NCBI GenBank assembly: GCA_044432645.1
Contig: JAWXUM010000118.1
Span: 1-5,201, forward strand
Length of the DNA stretch: 5,201 bases
Direction of reading: 5' to 3'
From: SIG603 sp044432645
GTDB lineage: Bacteria > Bacillota > Clostridia > Oscillospirales > Acutalibacteraceae
The notes under the pieces were generated by a model, which was not told where the DNA came from, did no database searches, and saw only the letters and a list, made by a program, of their open reading frames with translations. This document shows positions 1 through 4,692 of the stretch, piece by piece (positions within the stretch are counted from its first letter, which is position 1; the number at the start of each line of letters is the position of its first letter). A program made the translations under genes and the position numbers.

Positions 1-264
1 AATAATTGCATTTTGTAGTGCTATGGTTGATGTAGAGATTATTGTGGATTTTTTATTCTTTGCATATAAGTTATGTACAACACTTGCTATGATATATGCG
101 TGGGTTTTGCCTGTTCCTACTTCTGCTTCACACAATGCAACTTTATTATTTTCTAAGGCCTCAAGCATTTTTAGTGATAATTCTAATTGCCCAGTTCTAA
201 GGTTGAATCCTGCGTTTGGAAGTGTTTCTGTAAATATTTTTGTTAATAGTTCTTTACTTGTCAT
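1..264 (-). CDS. DinG-type ATP-dependent helicase, N-terminal 88 residues (cut by the left edge)
   Basis: The reading frame opens at ATG (264-262) and stays open to the window edge, giving 88 residues. An RxGQ motif (residues 23-26, RTGQ) fits the Q-like motif of superfamily 2 helicases. The Walker A motif reads AEVGTGKTHAYI (residues 47-58). A motif Ia-like stretch, STIISTSTIALQ, lies at residues 73-84. This order and the wording AEVGTGKT are typical of the DinG/XPD branch (ATP-driven 5'-3' DNA unwinding, usually with an iron-sulfur cluster). The cluster cysteines and motifs II-VI lie outside the window, so the subfamily is inferred. An AAGGAG site (274-279) lies 9 nt before the start. The gene shares its strand with the sigma-like gene upstream but is separated from it by about 490 bp that may encode an RNA. 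An association with DNA repair would suit the error-prone polymerase operon nearby. Confidence 0.85.
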   Translation of the reverse strand, partial: MTSKELLTKIFTETLPNAGFNLRTGQLELSLKMLEALENNKVALCEAEVGTGKTHAYIIASVVHNLYAKNKKSTIISTSTIALQNAII

Positions 265-308
265 AGTTTTTGACTCCTTTATTTTTAAAATTAGTTTTAG
301 TTGGTGGT

Positions 309-381
309 AAAGCGATACAATAATGTGGCTAATTTTCTGGTTAGCCACACTCGTTCTATCGCTTTTTAACAAAAGTGATAG
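309..381 (-). repeat. Three competing inverted-repeat arms in the helicase leader
   Basis: The middle arm (356-366, minus strand AAAAGCGATAG) can pair in two exclusive ways. It can pair upstream with 371-381 (CTATCACTTTT, one A-C mismatch), or downstream with 309-317 (TATCGCTTT, 9 bp perfect). The downstream pairing encloses another hairpin with 9-bp arms at 324-332 and 341-349 and an 8-nt loop. The whole lies about 45 to 115 nt before the helicase start. The layout resembles an attenuator or a two-state leader, but there is no U-run after the last arm on the minus strand. On the plus strand a TTTTT run (363-367) overlaps the end of the stem, so a weak plus-strand terminator is the alternative reading. 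Confidence 0.45.
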
Positions 382-401
382 GGGATTGCGTTATTTTAAT
401 G

Positions 402-674
402 TGATGTGCAAGTGTTTTTGGTTTTACCCAAAACTCATAAAGAGCGGAATCTTATCTATCTCAAAAAGGTCGGCTCTCTCAGGATGCTCGTCCTGCTGCG
501 CCATGCAGAAGTACCATAATGTGGAATTTGGGGGTCATCGCAATTACCTGATGTTACTCAGGGTGATTATTACAGTTTTTCTCACGCTAGAAGTTTTCAC
601 TTCGTCATGGCATGAACTGTAAAGGCTCGCTTTAGGCTCGTCACCTCTCCCATTACCGATGTACTTGCACATCA
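402..674 (-). ncRNA. Candidate large structured RNA
   Basis: No convincing protein is encoded in 265-755. Instead a 12-bp perfect inverted repeat (minus strand TGATGTGCAAGT at 674-663, ACTTGCACATCA at 413-402) closes a domain of about 270 nt. Inside are several stems. The longest is 570-576 with 616-622 (7 bp), stacked on 582-587 with 610-615 (6 bp including one G-U pair), and capped by 590-594 with 599-603. That cap has a GAAA tetraloop on the minus strand. Smaller hairpins lie at 547-562, 496-508, 480-495 and 414-434, and 441-445 can pair with 473-477. The segment is richer in G and C than the flanks, which is typical of structured RNA in AT-rich genomes. The GNRA loop favours the minus strand. 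I do not recognise a named RNA family. It could be an independent RNA, a long leader of the helicase gene, or a structured DNA site such as a transfer origin. No clear sigma-A promoter is visible upstream. Confidence 0.42.
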
Positions 675-701
675 ACTATTCAATTTTCAAGGTTCGTAAG
701 A

Positions 702-716
702 GATAAATTATTTATC
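702..716. repeat. 15-bp palindrome (7-bp arms around one base)
   Basis: GATAAAT-T-ATTTATC is a perfect inverted repeat. It sits between the end of the sigma-like gene (756) and the start of the candidate structured RNA (674), where a promoter or operator for the RNA or helicase unit would be expected. With a single central base it cannot form a good RNA hairpin, so a protein binding site is more likely. In AT-rich DNA a palindrome of this composition can also arise by chance. Confidence 0.35.
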
Positions 717-755
717 CCTACACCTATTTCCACACTCAGAGGCAAAAACACACCC

Positions 756-1367
756 CTATTTTTTAAAAAATTTTTTTATTTTTTTCTCGGCACGATAAAT
801 ACTCTTTTGAATCTGCTGATATTTACAACCTTCTATTGATGCTATTTCATCAAAAGTCAATCCTTGAAAGTAGTACATTTTTATTCTTCTTTTCTGAACT
901 TCTGAAAGCACATCCATAGCTTCGTGTAACTTTTCAATCTCTATTGTTTTCTCAACTTGTTCTTCTAAAGATAAAGGCTTATTAAGTGATCTCTTATTAA
1001 TTGTTTCTTCACTTACATCTGAATACTCGTTATGTCTTTCATCAGATCTTCTTAAGTTTCTTTCTTTTCTAACAAATCTTTGAAATATAGTTATTGCAAC
1101 TTTTTTATCTATTTCTAATCTTTCTTCGCTATTTGAACTATTTAAATAAATATAGTAATGAAGGATATTTTTGATTGTTTTGTTTTCGTCTACAATTTCT
1201 TTTATATATTTGGTTTTTGTAACAACGCCATTAATGGTTTCAATTAAAAATAGTTCGTCTTTAACTACTTCTGTTTTTATAAATTCATTAAAAAGCATTT
1301 TTCCTTTTACTAGGTATTGTCTTTCTACTTCTATTTCAAGTGTGTATTCATTTGTTTTGAGTGTCAT
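756..1367 (-). CDS. Sigma-70-like factor with region 4 helix-turn-helix
   Basis: The protein is 203 residues from the ATG at 1367. The C-terminal 60 residues or so match sigma-70 region 4: EKLHEAMDVLSEVQKRRIKM (about 145-164) is followed by a helix-turn-helix, LTFDEIASIEGCKYQQIQKS (about 170-189), and a lysine-rich tail. The segment RKERNLRRSDERHNEY (about 100-115) resembles one common in sigma-like proteins of Firmicute mobile elements. I see no region 2, so it is either a divergent sigma factor or a region-4-only activator. The N-terminal 90 residues are not recognised. A TTG six bases upstream would add two residues, but the GAGG site at 1376-1379 favours the ATG. The gene has no close partner: tandem terminators lie upstream and the candidate RNA region lies downstream. 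It could direct transcription of the RNA/helicase unit, which is inference. Confidence 0.8.
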   Translation of the reverse strand: MTLKTNEYTLEIEVERQYLVKGKMLFNEFIKTEVVKDELFLIETINGVVTKTKYIKEIVDENKTIKNILHYYIYLNSSNSEERLEIDKKVAITIFQRFVRKERNLRRSDERHNEYSDVSEETINKRSLNKPLSLEEQVEKTIEIEKLHEAMDVLSEVQKRRIKMYYFQGLTFDEIASIEGCKYQQIQKSIYRAEKKIKKFFKK

Positions 1368-1375
1368 TTTCAAGT

Positions 1376-1379
1376 CCTC
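1376..1379 (-). promoter_or_regulatory. Ribosome binding site deciding the sigma-like gene start
   Basis: GAGG on the minus strand lies 8 nt before the ATG at 1367 but only 2 nt before the in-frame TTG at 1373. Normal Shine-Dalgarno spacing therefore selects the ATG. Confidence 0.6.
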
Positions 1380-1382
1380 GTC

Positions 1383-1425
1383 TTTCTAAATTTCAAGTTT
1401 TTATAATTCTTCTTAAATTTAGAAA
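1383..1425 (-). repeat. 11-bp perfect inverted repeat in the sigma-like gene leader
   Basis: Arms at 1383-1393 and 1415-1425 (minus strand TTTCTAAATTT then AAATTTAGAAA) are perfect complements around a 21-nt loop. The downstream arm ends 3 nt before the GAGG ribosome binding site. A TATAAA sequence (minus strand, 1405-1400) lies in the loop, but nothing resembling a -35 box is seen 17 nt upstream. The repeat could be an operator, for instance for autoregulation, or an RNA hairpin that influences translation. There is no U-run, so it is not a terminator. Confidence 0.5.
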
Positions 1426-1461
1426 TGGAGGAGGGGAGCGAGATTTTGTGATTCTTTGCAT

Positions 1462-1497
1462 AAAAAAACCTTTCTGCTGTGTTAAGGCAGAAAGGTT
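1462..1497 (-). terminator. Rho-independent terminator, minus strand (second of a tandem pair)
   Basis: The minus-strand RNA forms an 11-bp perfect stem, AACCTTTCTGC with GCAGAAAGGTT, with a 9-nt loop. A run of seven U bases (1468-1462) follows; its first two overlap the stem base. On the plus strand no U-run follows. It backs up the terminator at 1504-1611 and insulates the sigma-like gene from the operon ending at 1653. Confidence 0.88.
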
Positions 1498-1503
1498 AGT
1501 AAA

Positions 1504-1611
1504 CAAAAAAAGGCCGCATGAATGGTAGAAAATCTCACACCGATAAACCGAATCCTTTTTAGTAAGATTCAGTTCATGCGGCTTAGAGAGTCTACGCAAT
1601 TCATGCGGCCT
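1504..1611 (-). terminator. Long-loop terminator with a duplicated upstream arm
   Basis: On the minus strand AGGCCGCATGAAT (1611-1599) pairs over 13 bp with ATTCATGCGGCCT (1523-1511), followed directly by seven U bases (1511-1505). The loop of about 75 nt contains a second copy of the upstream arm, GCCGCATGAA (1582-1573), which can pair with the same downstream arm over 10 bp. It also contains a small hairpin (GAATC 1550-1554 with GATTC 1566-1570). Either pairing places a stem before the U-run, so termination is expected both ways. The alternatives are an attenuator with an unseen third state, or a small palindromic repeat element that has come to serve as a terminator. Confidence 0.7.
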
Positions 1612-1626
1612 CATAGCACAGCTATG
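1612..1626 (-). repeat. Short hairpin at the 3' end of the polymerase operon
   Basis: CATAGC-ACA-GCTATG forms a 6-bp stem with a 3-nt loop, directly next to the 13-bp arm of the terminator at 1504-1611. It may stabilise the operon's 3' end or stack on the terminator stem. It has no U-run of its own. Confidence 0.45.
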
Positions 1627-1652
1627 TTATATATTTAATTGTAATTTTTATT

Positions 1653-1898
1653 TTAATACAAATTGAATAATAGTGGTGTCTGTCCTTTTCTCATACTTAA
1701 TACATCTAGCACTACTTCATTTTTGCATTTTTTACATTTTGTTTTGACATGTCCTCTTGTATCTTCATAAACTATAATTGCATTATGATGACATATAGGA
1801 CATTTAACTTTTCTTTCTGTTTGACTAGCAACAGCGTTTACTGCTGCTTGTATTCTTACCATCATATTAGCCGATGGCATATAAGTATTTTTAACCAT
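1653..1898 (-). CDS. Small zinc-ribbon protein, last gene of the polymerase operon
   Basis: The protein has 81 residues. Four cysteines in two CxxC pairs (C33-P-I-C36 and C55-K-K-C58) are separated by 18 residues of beta-rich sequence with basic residues around the second pair, the pattern of a treble-clef or zinc-ribbon fold. Binding of zinc, and possibly of nucleic acid, is inferred; the function is unknown. Small proteins with paired CxxC motifs include the phage Com translational regulators, but I cannot assign this one. Its ATG (1898) lies inside the end of the metallopeptidase gene, an 8-nt overlap (ATGGTTAA), so translation is probably coupled. No strong Shine-Dalgarno site is visible, which fits coupling. 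A second in-frame ATG, six codons on, has no better site. It lies just before the tandem terminators. Confidence 0.7.
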   Translation of the reverse strand: MVKNTYMPSANMMVRIQAAVNAVASQTERKVKCPICHHNAIIVYEDTRGHVKTKCKKCKNEVVLDVLSMRKGQTPLLFNLY

Positions 1899-2604
1899 AA
1901 ACTATATCCAGCGGATTTCTATAATCCATCCTTTTCTTATTTTCTATATATCCTAGTTTGTTTAGCCTTATAATCGCTGCTGTTTTTGAAACACCAAACA
2001 ACTCGCAAAATGATTTAATTTTCGGAGCATCAATTTCGTCAAACCAATTATCATAACTTATTATTTTTTTATTTGGTGAAACTAAAAACATAAAGTAATC
2101 TACTTTGTCTTTTGGCATTAATAAAATTGAAGCTAATACATTTGCCTGCCATTCATTCCAATCTTCGATTGTTTTAATTTCCCTTACTGAATGACTCTTT
2201 TTCTTGGAATACACTATATTATAAGCTTCTCTATCTTCTGTTGACTCAAGAGAAAACAATAATTGATGAGCAACTTCGTGCGCTAAAGTAAACCTGTGTT
2301 TACCAAACAATTTACTTTTATATTTGGGGTATAAGAAAGCCTTTTCTAATAAAATTTGATTGGATTCTATTGAAATTACTTTCATACCACTTTCTGTTTC
2401 TATATGATACTCTGTATCTGTATAAGCTGTTAATCCATATATACTTCCGTCACTTGATAAAGTAGCGTATCTAATTTTAAGTTTTAAATGTTCAGTAGCT
2501 AACTTTTCTATTGGAAGTATGTTTAAATCTATCGTCTCAGCTTTTGAGTATATTTCTAAAACTTCTTTTCCGTAAATTTCAAGTGCTTCGTGTGACATTA
2601 CCAT
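1891..2604 (-). CDS. ImmA/IrrE-family metallopeptidase in the polymerase operon
   Basis: The protein has 237 residues. The zinc motif HEVAH (109-113) sits in FTLAHEVAHQLLF. The downstream motif EWQANVLASILLMP (151-164) provides the expected third ligand and the ANxxA helix of this family. The C-terminal part (about 195-220, IKSFCELFGVSKTAAIIRLN) looks like the winged or helix-turn-helix segment common in these proteins. Family members cut Xre-type repressors (ImmA on ImmR in ICEBs1, IrrE on DdrO in Deinococcus). The likely target is the Xre protein at 4271-4672 or another repressor of the element. The gene starts 2 nt after the 84-residue gene; AAGGAG (2616-2621) lies 11 nt before the first ATG and 17 nt before the ATG two codons on, so the first is preferred. 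It is unusual in being encoded away from an Xre partner, in an operon with a DNA polymerase, while a second family member lies in the window. Confidence 0.9.
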   Translation of the reverse strand: MVMSHEALEIYGKEVLEIYSKAETIDLNILPIEKLATEHLKLKIRYATLSSDGSIYGLTAYTDTEYHIETESGMKVISIESNQILLEKAFLYPKYKSKLFGKHRFTLAHEVAHQLLFSLESTEDREAYNIVYSKKKSHSVREIKTIEDWNEWQANVLASILLMPKDKVDYFMFLVSPNKKIISYDNWFDEIDAPKIKSFCELFGVSKTAAIIRLNKLGYIENKKRMDYRNPLDIVYG

Positions 2605-2606
2605 TG

Positions 2607-2861
2607 CTATACATACTCCTTTGCTTCAACAAACCATTTGTCATCTTCGTGATACAGAAATGTTTCCTTTCCCATTATCATTACTGTATATCTCATTCCA
2701 CAGCCACCAACCTTTGTCGAGGCTGCTTTACATATATGTTTGAGTCTATCGACTTCGTATATTTCTCCATCTTCAAACTCGATAGATATTGGATGGATTA
2801 CACCTTCTTTGTCATTTCTTAATATTACATCTACATAAACTTTTTTGTACTGTATTTTCAT
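2607..2861 (-). CDS. Unknown 84-residue protein linked to the Y-family polymerase
   Basis: The small, probably beta-rich protein has no signal peptide, membrane segment or cysteine pair. Notable segments are KKVYVDVILRNDKEG (6-20), ISIEFEDGEIYEVDR (25-39), AASTKVGGCGMRYTVMI (46-62) and KWFVEA (75-80). From general familiarity this pattern (an early VYVDV, a central AAS-KVGG-G-RY, and a final WFVE) recurs in small uncharacterised Firmicute proteins beside Y-family polymerases; I cannot confirm that here. It occupies the position that YolD-type partners hold beside UvrX-type polymerases in Bacillus, but its sequence does not look like YolD. A partner or regulator of the polymerase is a reasonable guess, not shown. 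The start is 7 nt after the polymerase stop, with AAGG close before it, and the stop is 2 nt before the metallopeptidase. Confidence 0.82.
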   Translation of the reverse strand: MKIQYKKVYVDVILRNDKEGVIHPISIEFEDGEIYEVDRLKHICKAASTKVGGCGMRYTVMIMGKETFLYHEDDKWFVEAKEYV

Positions 2862-2868
2862 AATTACC

Positions 2869-4119
2869 TTAACTTATCATTCCAGTTGGCATGATAACTC
2901 CTGTATCGTATTTGTCTGCTAGTTTTATTTGTTTACACAAAACTGCATTTTTAATACTATCTTTACCAAATCTCATTCGTATATTTTCGACTACATCATC
3001 AAGTATTTCTTGTTTTTCAATTTTTACAACATTTGTAAATAAATCACATTGCAGTGGTGTATCTTCTTCAATAAGAGAAATTGCCCTTACTGTAACTGAA
3101 CGTATTGGGTGTTGCCAGTTATATCTTTTATGAAAAAGTTCAAAGGCAGTTTTAGCAATATTTGATGGACTAGCTGATGCCATTTCCATTTTACATTGCC
3201 ATTCTCTTGTATCAAGTTCACAGTTTCTAATTGAGATTGCTATACCACTAGCTTTCTTCTTATGGGTTTTAAGTTTCTTTGAAATATCTTGAACTAACTC
3301 TAGCATTACACACCATACTTCTGCTGAATTCTCCAAGTCTTGAATTGTGGTTGTTCCGTGACCTATACTTTTTATAGGTGAAACAAAATCGGCTTTTGCA
3401 ACAATAGAAGTATCTTCACCATTTGCAAATCTTTTTAATTTAGCACCATTTATGCCAAACCAACTAACCAAAAGATTTTCAGGTGTATTAGCTAATTGCC
3501 CAATAGTATGAATACCGAAATTCGTGAGTTTTTTCTCGGTAGCTCTGCCAACTCCTAAAAGTTCTGAAGCCTTTAAGTGCCATATTTTTTCTCTGAAATT
3601 ATCTTGATATATTTCAGTTATTGCATCTGGCTTTTTCATATCCGAGCCTAGCTTTGCAAATATTTTGTTATAGCTAACACCTATAGAAACTGTTAAGCCT
3701 AACTCGAATTTAATAGTTTTGCGTATTTTTTCGGCTATTTCGTATCCAGTTCCAAACACTGCACTACCTGTCATATCGAGCCAACACTCATCCATTCCAT
3801 ACGGCTCTATTTGGTCAGTGTATCTACTGTATATCTCTCGTGCTAAGTTTGAGAACTTTAGGTACTGGTCATAGTTAGGTGGGACGACAACAAGGTCTTT
3901 ACACTTCTGTTTAGCTTGCCATATTGCATCACCAGTTGCCACACCGTAGGCTTTGGCTTTGTAATTCTTAGCAAGTATAATTCCGTGTCTATCTTCTACC
4001 GAGCCACCAACAGCGACTGCTTTATCTTTAAGCGATGGGTCAAGCATACATTCTACGCTCGCATAAAAATTATTCATATCGCTATGTAATATAACTCGTT
4101 TACTGACATTTACTGACAT
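2869..4119 (-). CDS. dinB: Y-family (error-prone) DNA polymerase, DinB/UmuC type
   Basis: At 416 residues this is the usual length for a Firmicute translesion polymerase. Motif I reads LHSDMNNFYASVE (11-23), with catalytic D14 and the expected steric-gate aromatic Y19. The second acidic pair is D110-E111 in PYGMDECWLD. The palm continues with VSIGVSYNKIFAKLGSDMKK (144-163). A helix-hairpin-helix, LLGVGRATEKKL (187-198), is followed by the little-finger domain from about 245. QCDLF (357-361) fits the QxxLF beta-clamp motif, so all key parts are present. The enzyme would copy past damaged bases at low fidelity. The DinB versus UmuC assignment rests on overall wording and is tentative. It leads the four-gene operon; GGAAGG (4127-4132) is 7 nt from the ATG. 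A promoter at 4194-4223 with overlapping palindromes suggests control by the divergent Xre protein. Confidence 0.95.
   Translation of the reverse strand: MSVNVSKRVILHSDMNNFYASVECMLDPSLKDKAVAVGGSVEDRHGIILAKNYKAKAYGVATGDAIWQAKQKCKDLVVVPPNYDQYLKFSNLAREIYSRYTDQIEPYGMDECWLDMTGSAVFGTGYEIAEKIRKTIKFELGLTVSIGVSYNKIFAKLGSDMKKPDAITEIYQDNFREKIWHLKASELLGVGRATEKKLTNFGIHTIGQLANTPENLLVSWFGINGAKLKRFANGEDTSIVAKADFVSPIKSIGHGTTTIQDLENSAEVWCVMLELVQDISKKLKTHKKKASGIAISIRNCELDTREWQCKMEMASASPSNIAKTAFELFHKRYNWQHPIRSVTVRAISLIEEDTPLQCDLFTNVVKIEKQEILDDVVENIRMRFGKDSIKNAVLCKQIKLADKYDTGVIMPTGMIS
4100..4119 (-). repeat. Tandem 10-bp duplication over the polymerase start codon
   Basis: ATGTCAGTAA is repeated exactly twice in tandem on the minus strand (4119-4110 and 4109-4100). 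The first ATG is in frame with the polymerase. The second is shifted by one base and would give an 11-codon peptide ending at TGA. If one copy were lost, the remaining ATG would be out of frame, and the next in-frame ATG is M15 inside catalytic motif I. Confidence 0.8.
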
Positions 4120-4134
4120 CTTTTCACCTTCCTA

Positions 4135-4163
4135 TTGACATAACACGAAAGTTGTGCTACTAT
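4135..4163 (+). promoter_or_regulatory. Candidate promoter for the Xre repressor
   Basis: A perfect -35 box, TTGACA (4135-4140), is followed after 17 nt by TACTAT (4158-4163), which matches the -10 consensus at four of six positions and has an extended TG one base upstream (4155-4156). The start would be near 4170, inside the first palindrome, leaving a leader of about 100 nt before the repressor gene. A weaker alternative is TTGGTA (4186-4191) with TATATA (4208-4213). The first candidate faces the minus promoter at 4194-4223, so each transcript would cross the other promoter. Confidence 0.5.
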
Positions 4164-4164
4164 T

Positions 4165-4187
4165 AATACGAAATATTAATTCGTATT
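4165..4187. promoter_or_regulatory. Operator palindrome 1
   Basis: AATACGAA and TTCGTATT are perfect 8-bp arms around a 7-bp AT-rich spacer, with the core CGAA-N7-TTCG at 4169-4183. It covers the expected transcription starts of both the plus promoter (about 4170) and the minus promoter (about 4187). The arms and spacing suit a dimer of the Xre protein encoded at 4271. Confidence 0.72.
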
Positions 4188-4193
4188 GGTAGA

Positions 4194-4223
4194 ATTATAG
4201 CACGAATTATATATTCGTGTCAA
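4194..4223 (-). promoter_or_regulatory. Sigma-A promoter for the polymerase operon
   Basis: On the minus strand a perfect -35 box, TTGACA (4223-4218), and a perfect -10 box, TATAAT (4199-4194), are separated by 18 nt. The start would be near 4187, giving a leader of about 67 nt before the polymerase ATG. Palindrome 2 fills the spacer and touches the -35 box, and palindrome 1 covers the start region, so an unoccupied promoter should be strong and an occupied one blocked. Confidence 0.82.
4201..4219. promoter_or_regulatory. Operator palindrome 2
   Basis: CACGAAT and ATTCGTG are perfect 7-bp arms around a 5-bp spacer, with the shared core CGAA-N7-TTCG at 4203-4217. It lies between the -10 and -35 boxes of the polymerase operon promoter, the most direct position for repression. 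Its centre is 34 bp from palindrome 1 and 29 bp from palindrome 3. Confidence 0.75.
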
Positions 4224-4231
4224 TACTTTAG

Positions 4232-4246
4232 CGAAAATTATTTTCG
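4232..4246. promoter_or_regulatory. Operator palindrome 3
   Basis: CGAAAA and TTTTCG are perfect 6-bp arms around TTA, again with the core CGAA-N7-TTCG. It lies just upstream of the -35 box of the minus promoter and 24 nt before the repressor start codon, within the leader if the plus promoter at 4135-4163 is used. It may serve repressor autoregulation. A further half-site, ACGAA, occurs at 4145-4149 without a matching second half. Confidence 0.68.
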
Positions 4247-4270
4247 TAATATTTTAAAGGAGAGAAAAAT

Positions 4271-4672
4271 ATGGCTTTTTCCGATAGATTAAAAGAACAA
4301 AGATTAAAAGCAAATTTAAAACAAACTGAATTAGCTAAGCTTATAGGTATAACTTGTAGAACTGTTCAAAATTATGAAGCTGGTGCATCCACACCAAAAA
4401 CAATGGCTTCAGTTACTAAAATTGCAGATGCTTTAAATATTCCTACATCTGTTCTTTTAACTGACAAAGATTTATTTGTTATCGATGCATATGAAAAAGG
4501 GGGAGCAAAGGCATCAAGAGATATCTCTGAACTTGTAACAGAAGTTAGTGGTCTATTTGCGGGTGGAACTTTAAAAGATGAGGATATAGATGGTGCAATG
4601 AAAGCACTTAACGATGCCTATTGGAAATCTAAAGAAAAGAATAAAAAATACACGCCTAAGAAATATCTTTAA
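4271..4672 (+). CDS. Xre-family repressor, probable substrate of the ImmA/IrrE peptidase
   Basis: The protein has 133 residues. An N-terminal Cro/CI-type helix-turn-helix spans about residues 5-64; the helix pair is QTELAKLIGITCRTVQNYEAG (18-38, split at GI). The tail (about 70-133) is mostly helical and charged, with SGLFAGGTLKDEDIDGAMKA (93-112) and the end KKYTPKKYL. Tails of this type are familiar in Firmicute repressors encoded directly upstream of ImmA/IrrE peptidases, where cleavage in or after the DNA-binding domain removes repression. AAGGAG (4257-4262) lies 8 nt before the ATG. The peptidase gene follows after 20 nt. Three CGAA-N7-TTCG palindromes lie just upstream, so autoregulation and control of the divergent polymerase operon are likely. 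Binding and cleavage are inferred. Confidence 0.9.
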   Translation: MAFSDRLKEQRLKANLKQTELAKLIGITCRTVQNYEAGASTPKTMASVTKIADALNIPTSVLLTDKDLFVIDAYEKGGAKASRDISELVTEVSGLFAGGTLKDEDIDGAMKALNDAYWKSKEKNKKYTPKKYL

Positions 4673-4692
4673 GGTCTTACATAGCCACTTAT

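Noticed and set aside
23..622. Plus-strand open frames at 23-310 and 323-622
   Set aside because: The first is antisense to the helicase gene. The second is antisense to the stem-rich region, lacks a ribosome site, and its composition follows the hairpins.
402..674. Group II or group I intron core
   Set aside because: No domain V-like hairpin with its usual AGC or CGC triad, no GTGYG 5' end and no intron-encoded protein are seen, so an intron is not supported.
681..700. Resemblance of the minus-strand CCTTGAAAATTGAATA to processing boxes near Firmicute rRNA and tRNA genes
   Set aside because: No rRNA sequence or tRNA cloverleaf with a GTTC arm and acceptor stem could be found around it. The match is short and AT-rich.
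1504..1611. Short CRISPR-like array from the three TTCATGCGGC/GCCGCATGAA copies
   Set aside because: There are only three 10-bp copies in mixed orientation with unequal spacing and no cas gene; terminator arms explain them better.
1393..1614. A 73-codon minus-strand frame beginning RPHELRRLSKPHEL
   Set aside because: It runs through both terminators, and its repeated PHEL wording comes from the repeated terminator arms. There is no ribosome binding site before its ATG.
1171..3133. Plus-strand open frames at 1171-1389, 1749-1973, 2511-2822 and 2891-3133
   Set aside because: All lie antisense within well-supported minus-strand genes, have no ribosome sites, and show no recognisable domains.
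4120..4270. LexA/SOS box
   Set aside because: The palindromes read CGAA-N7-TTCG, not GAAC-N4-GTTC as in Bacillus or CTGT-N8-ACAG as in enterobacteria.
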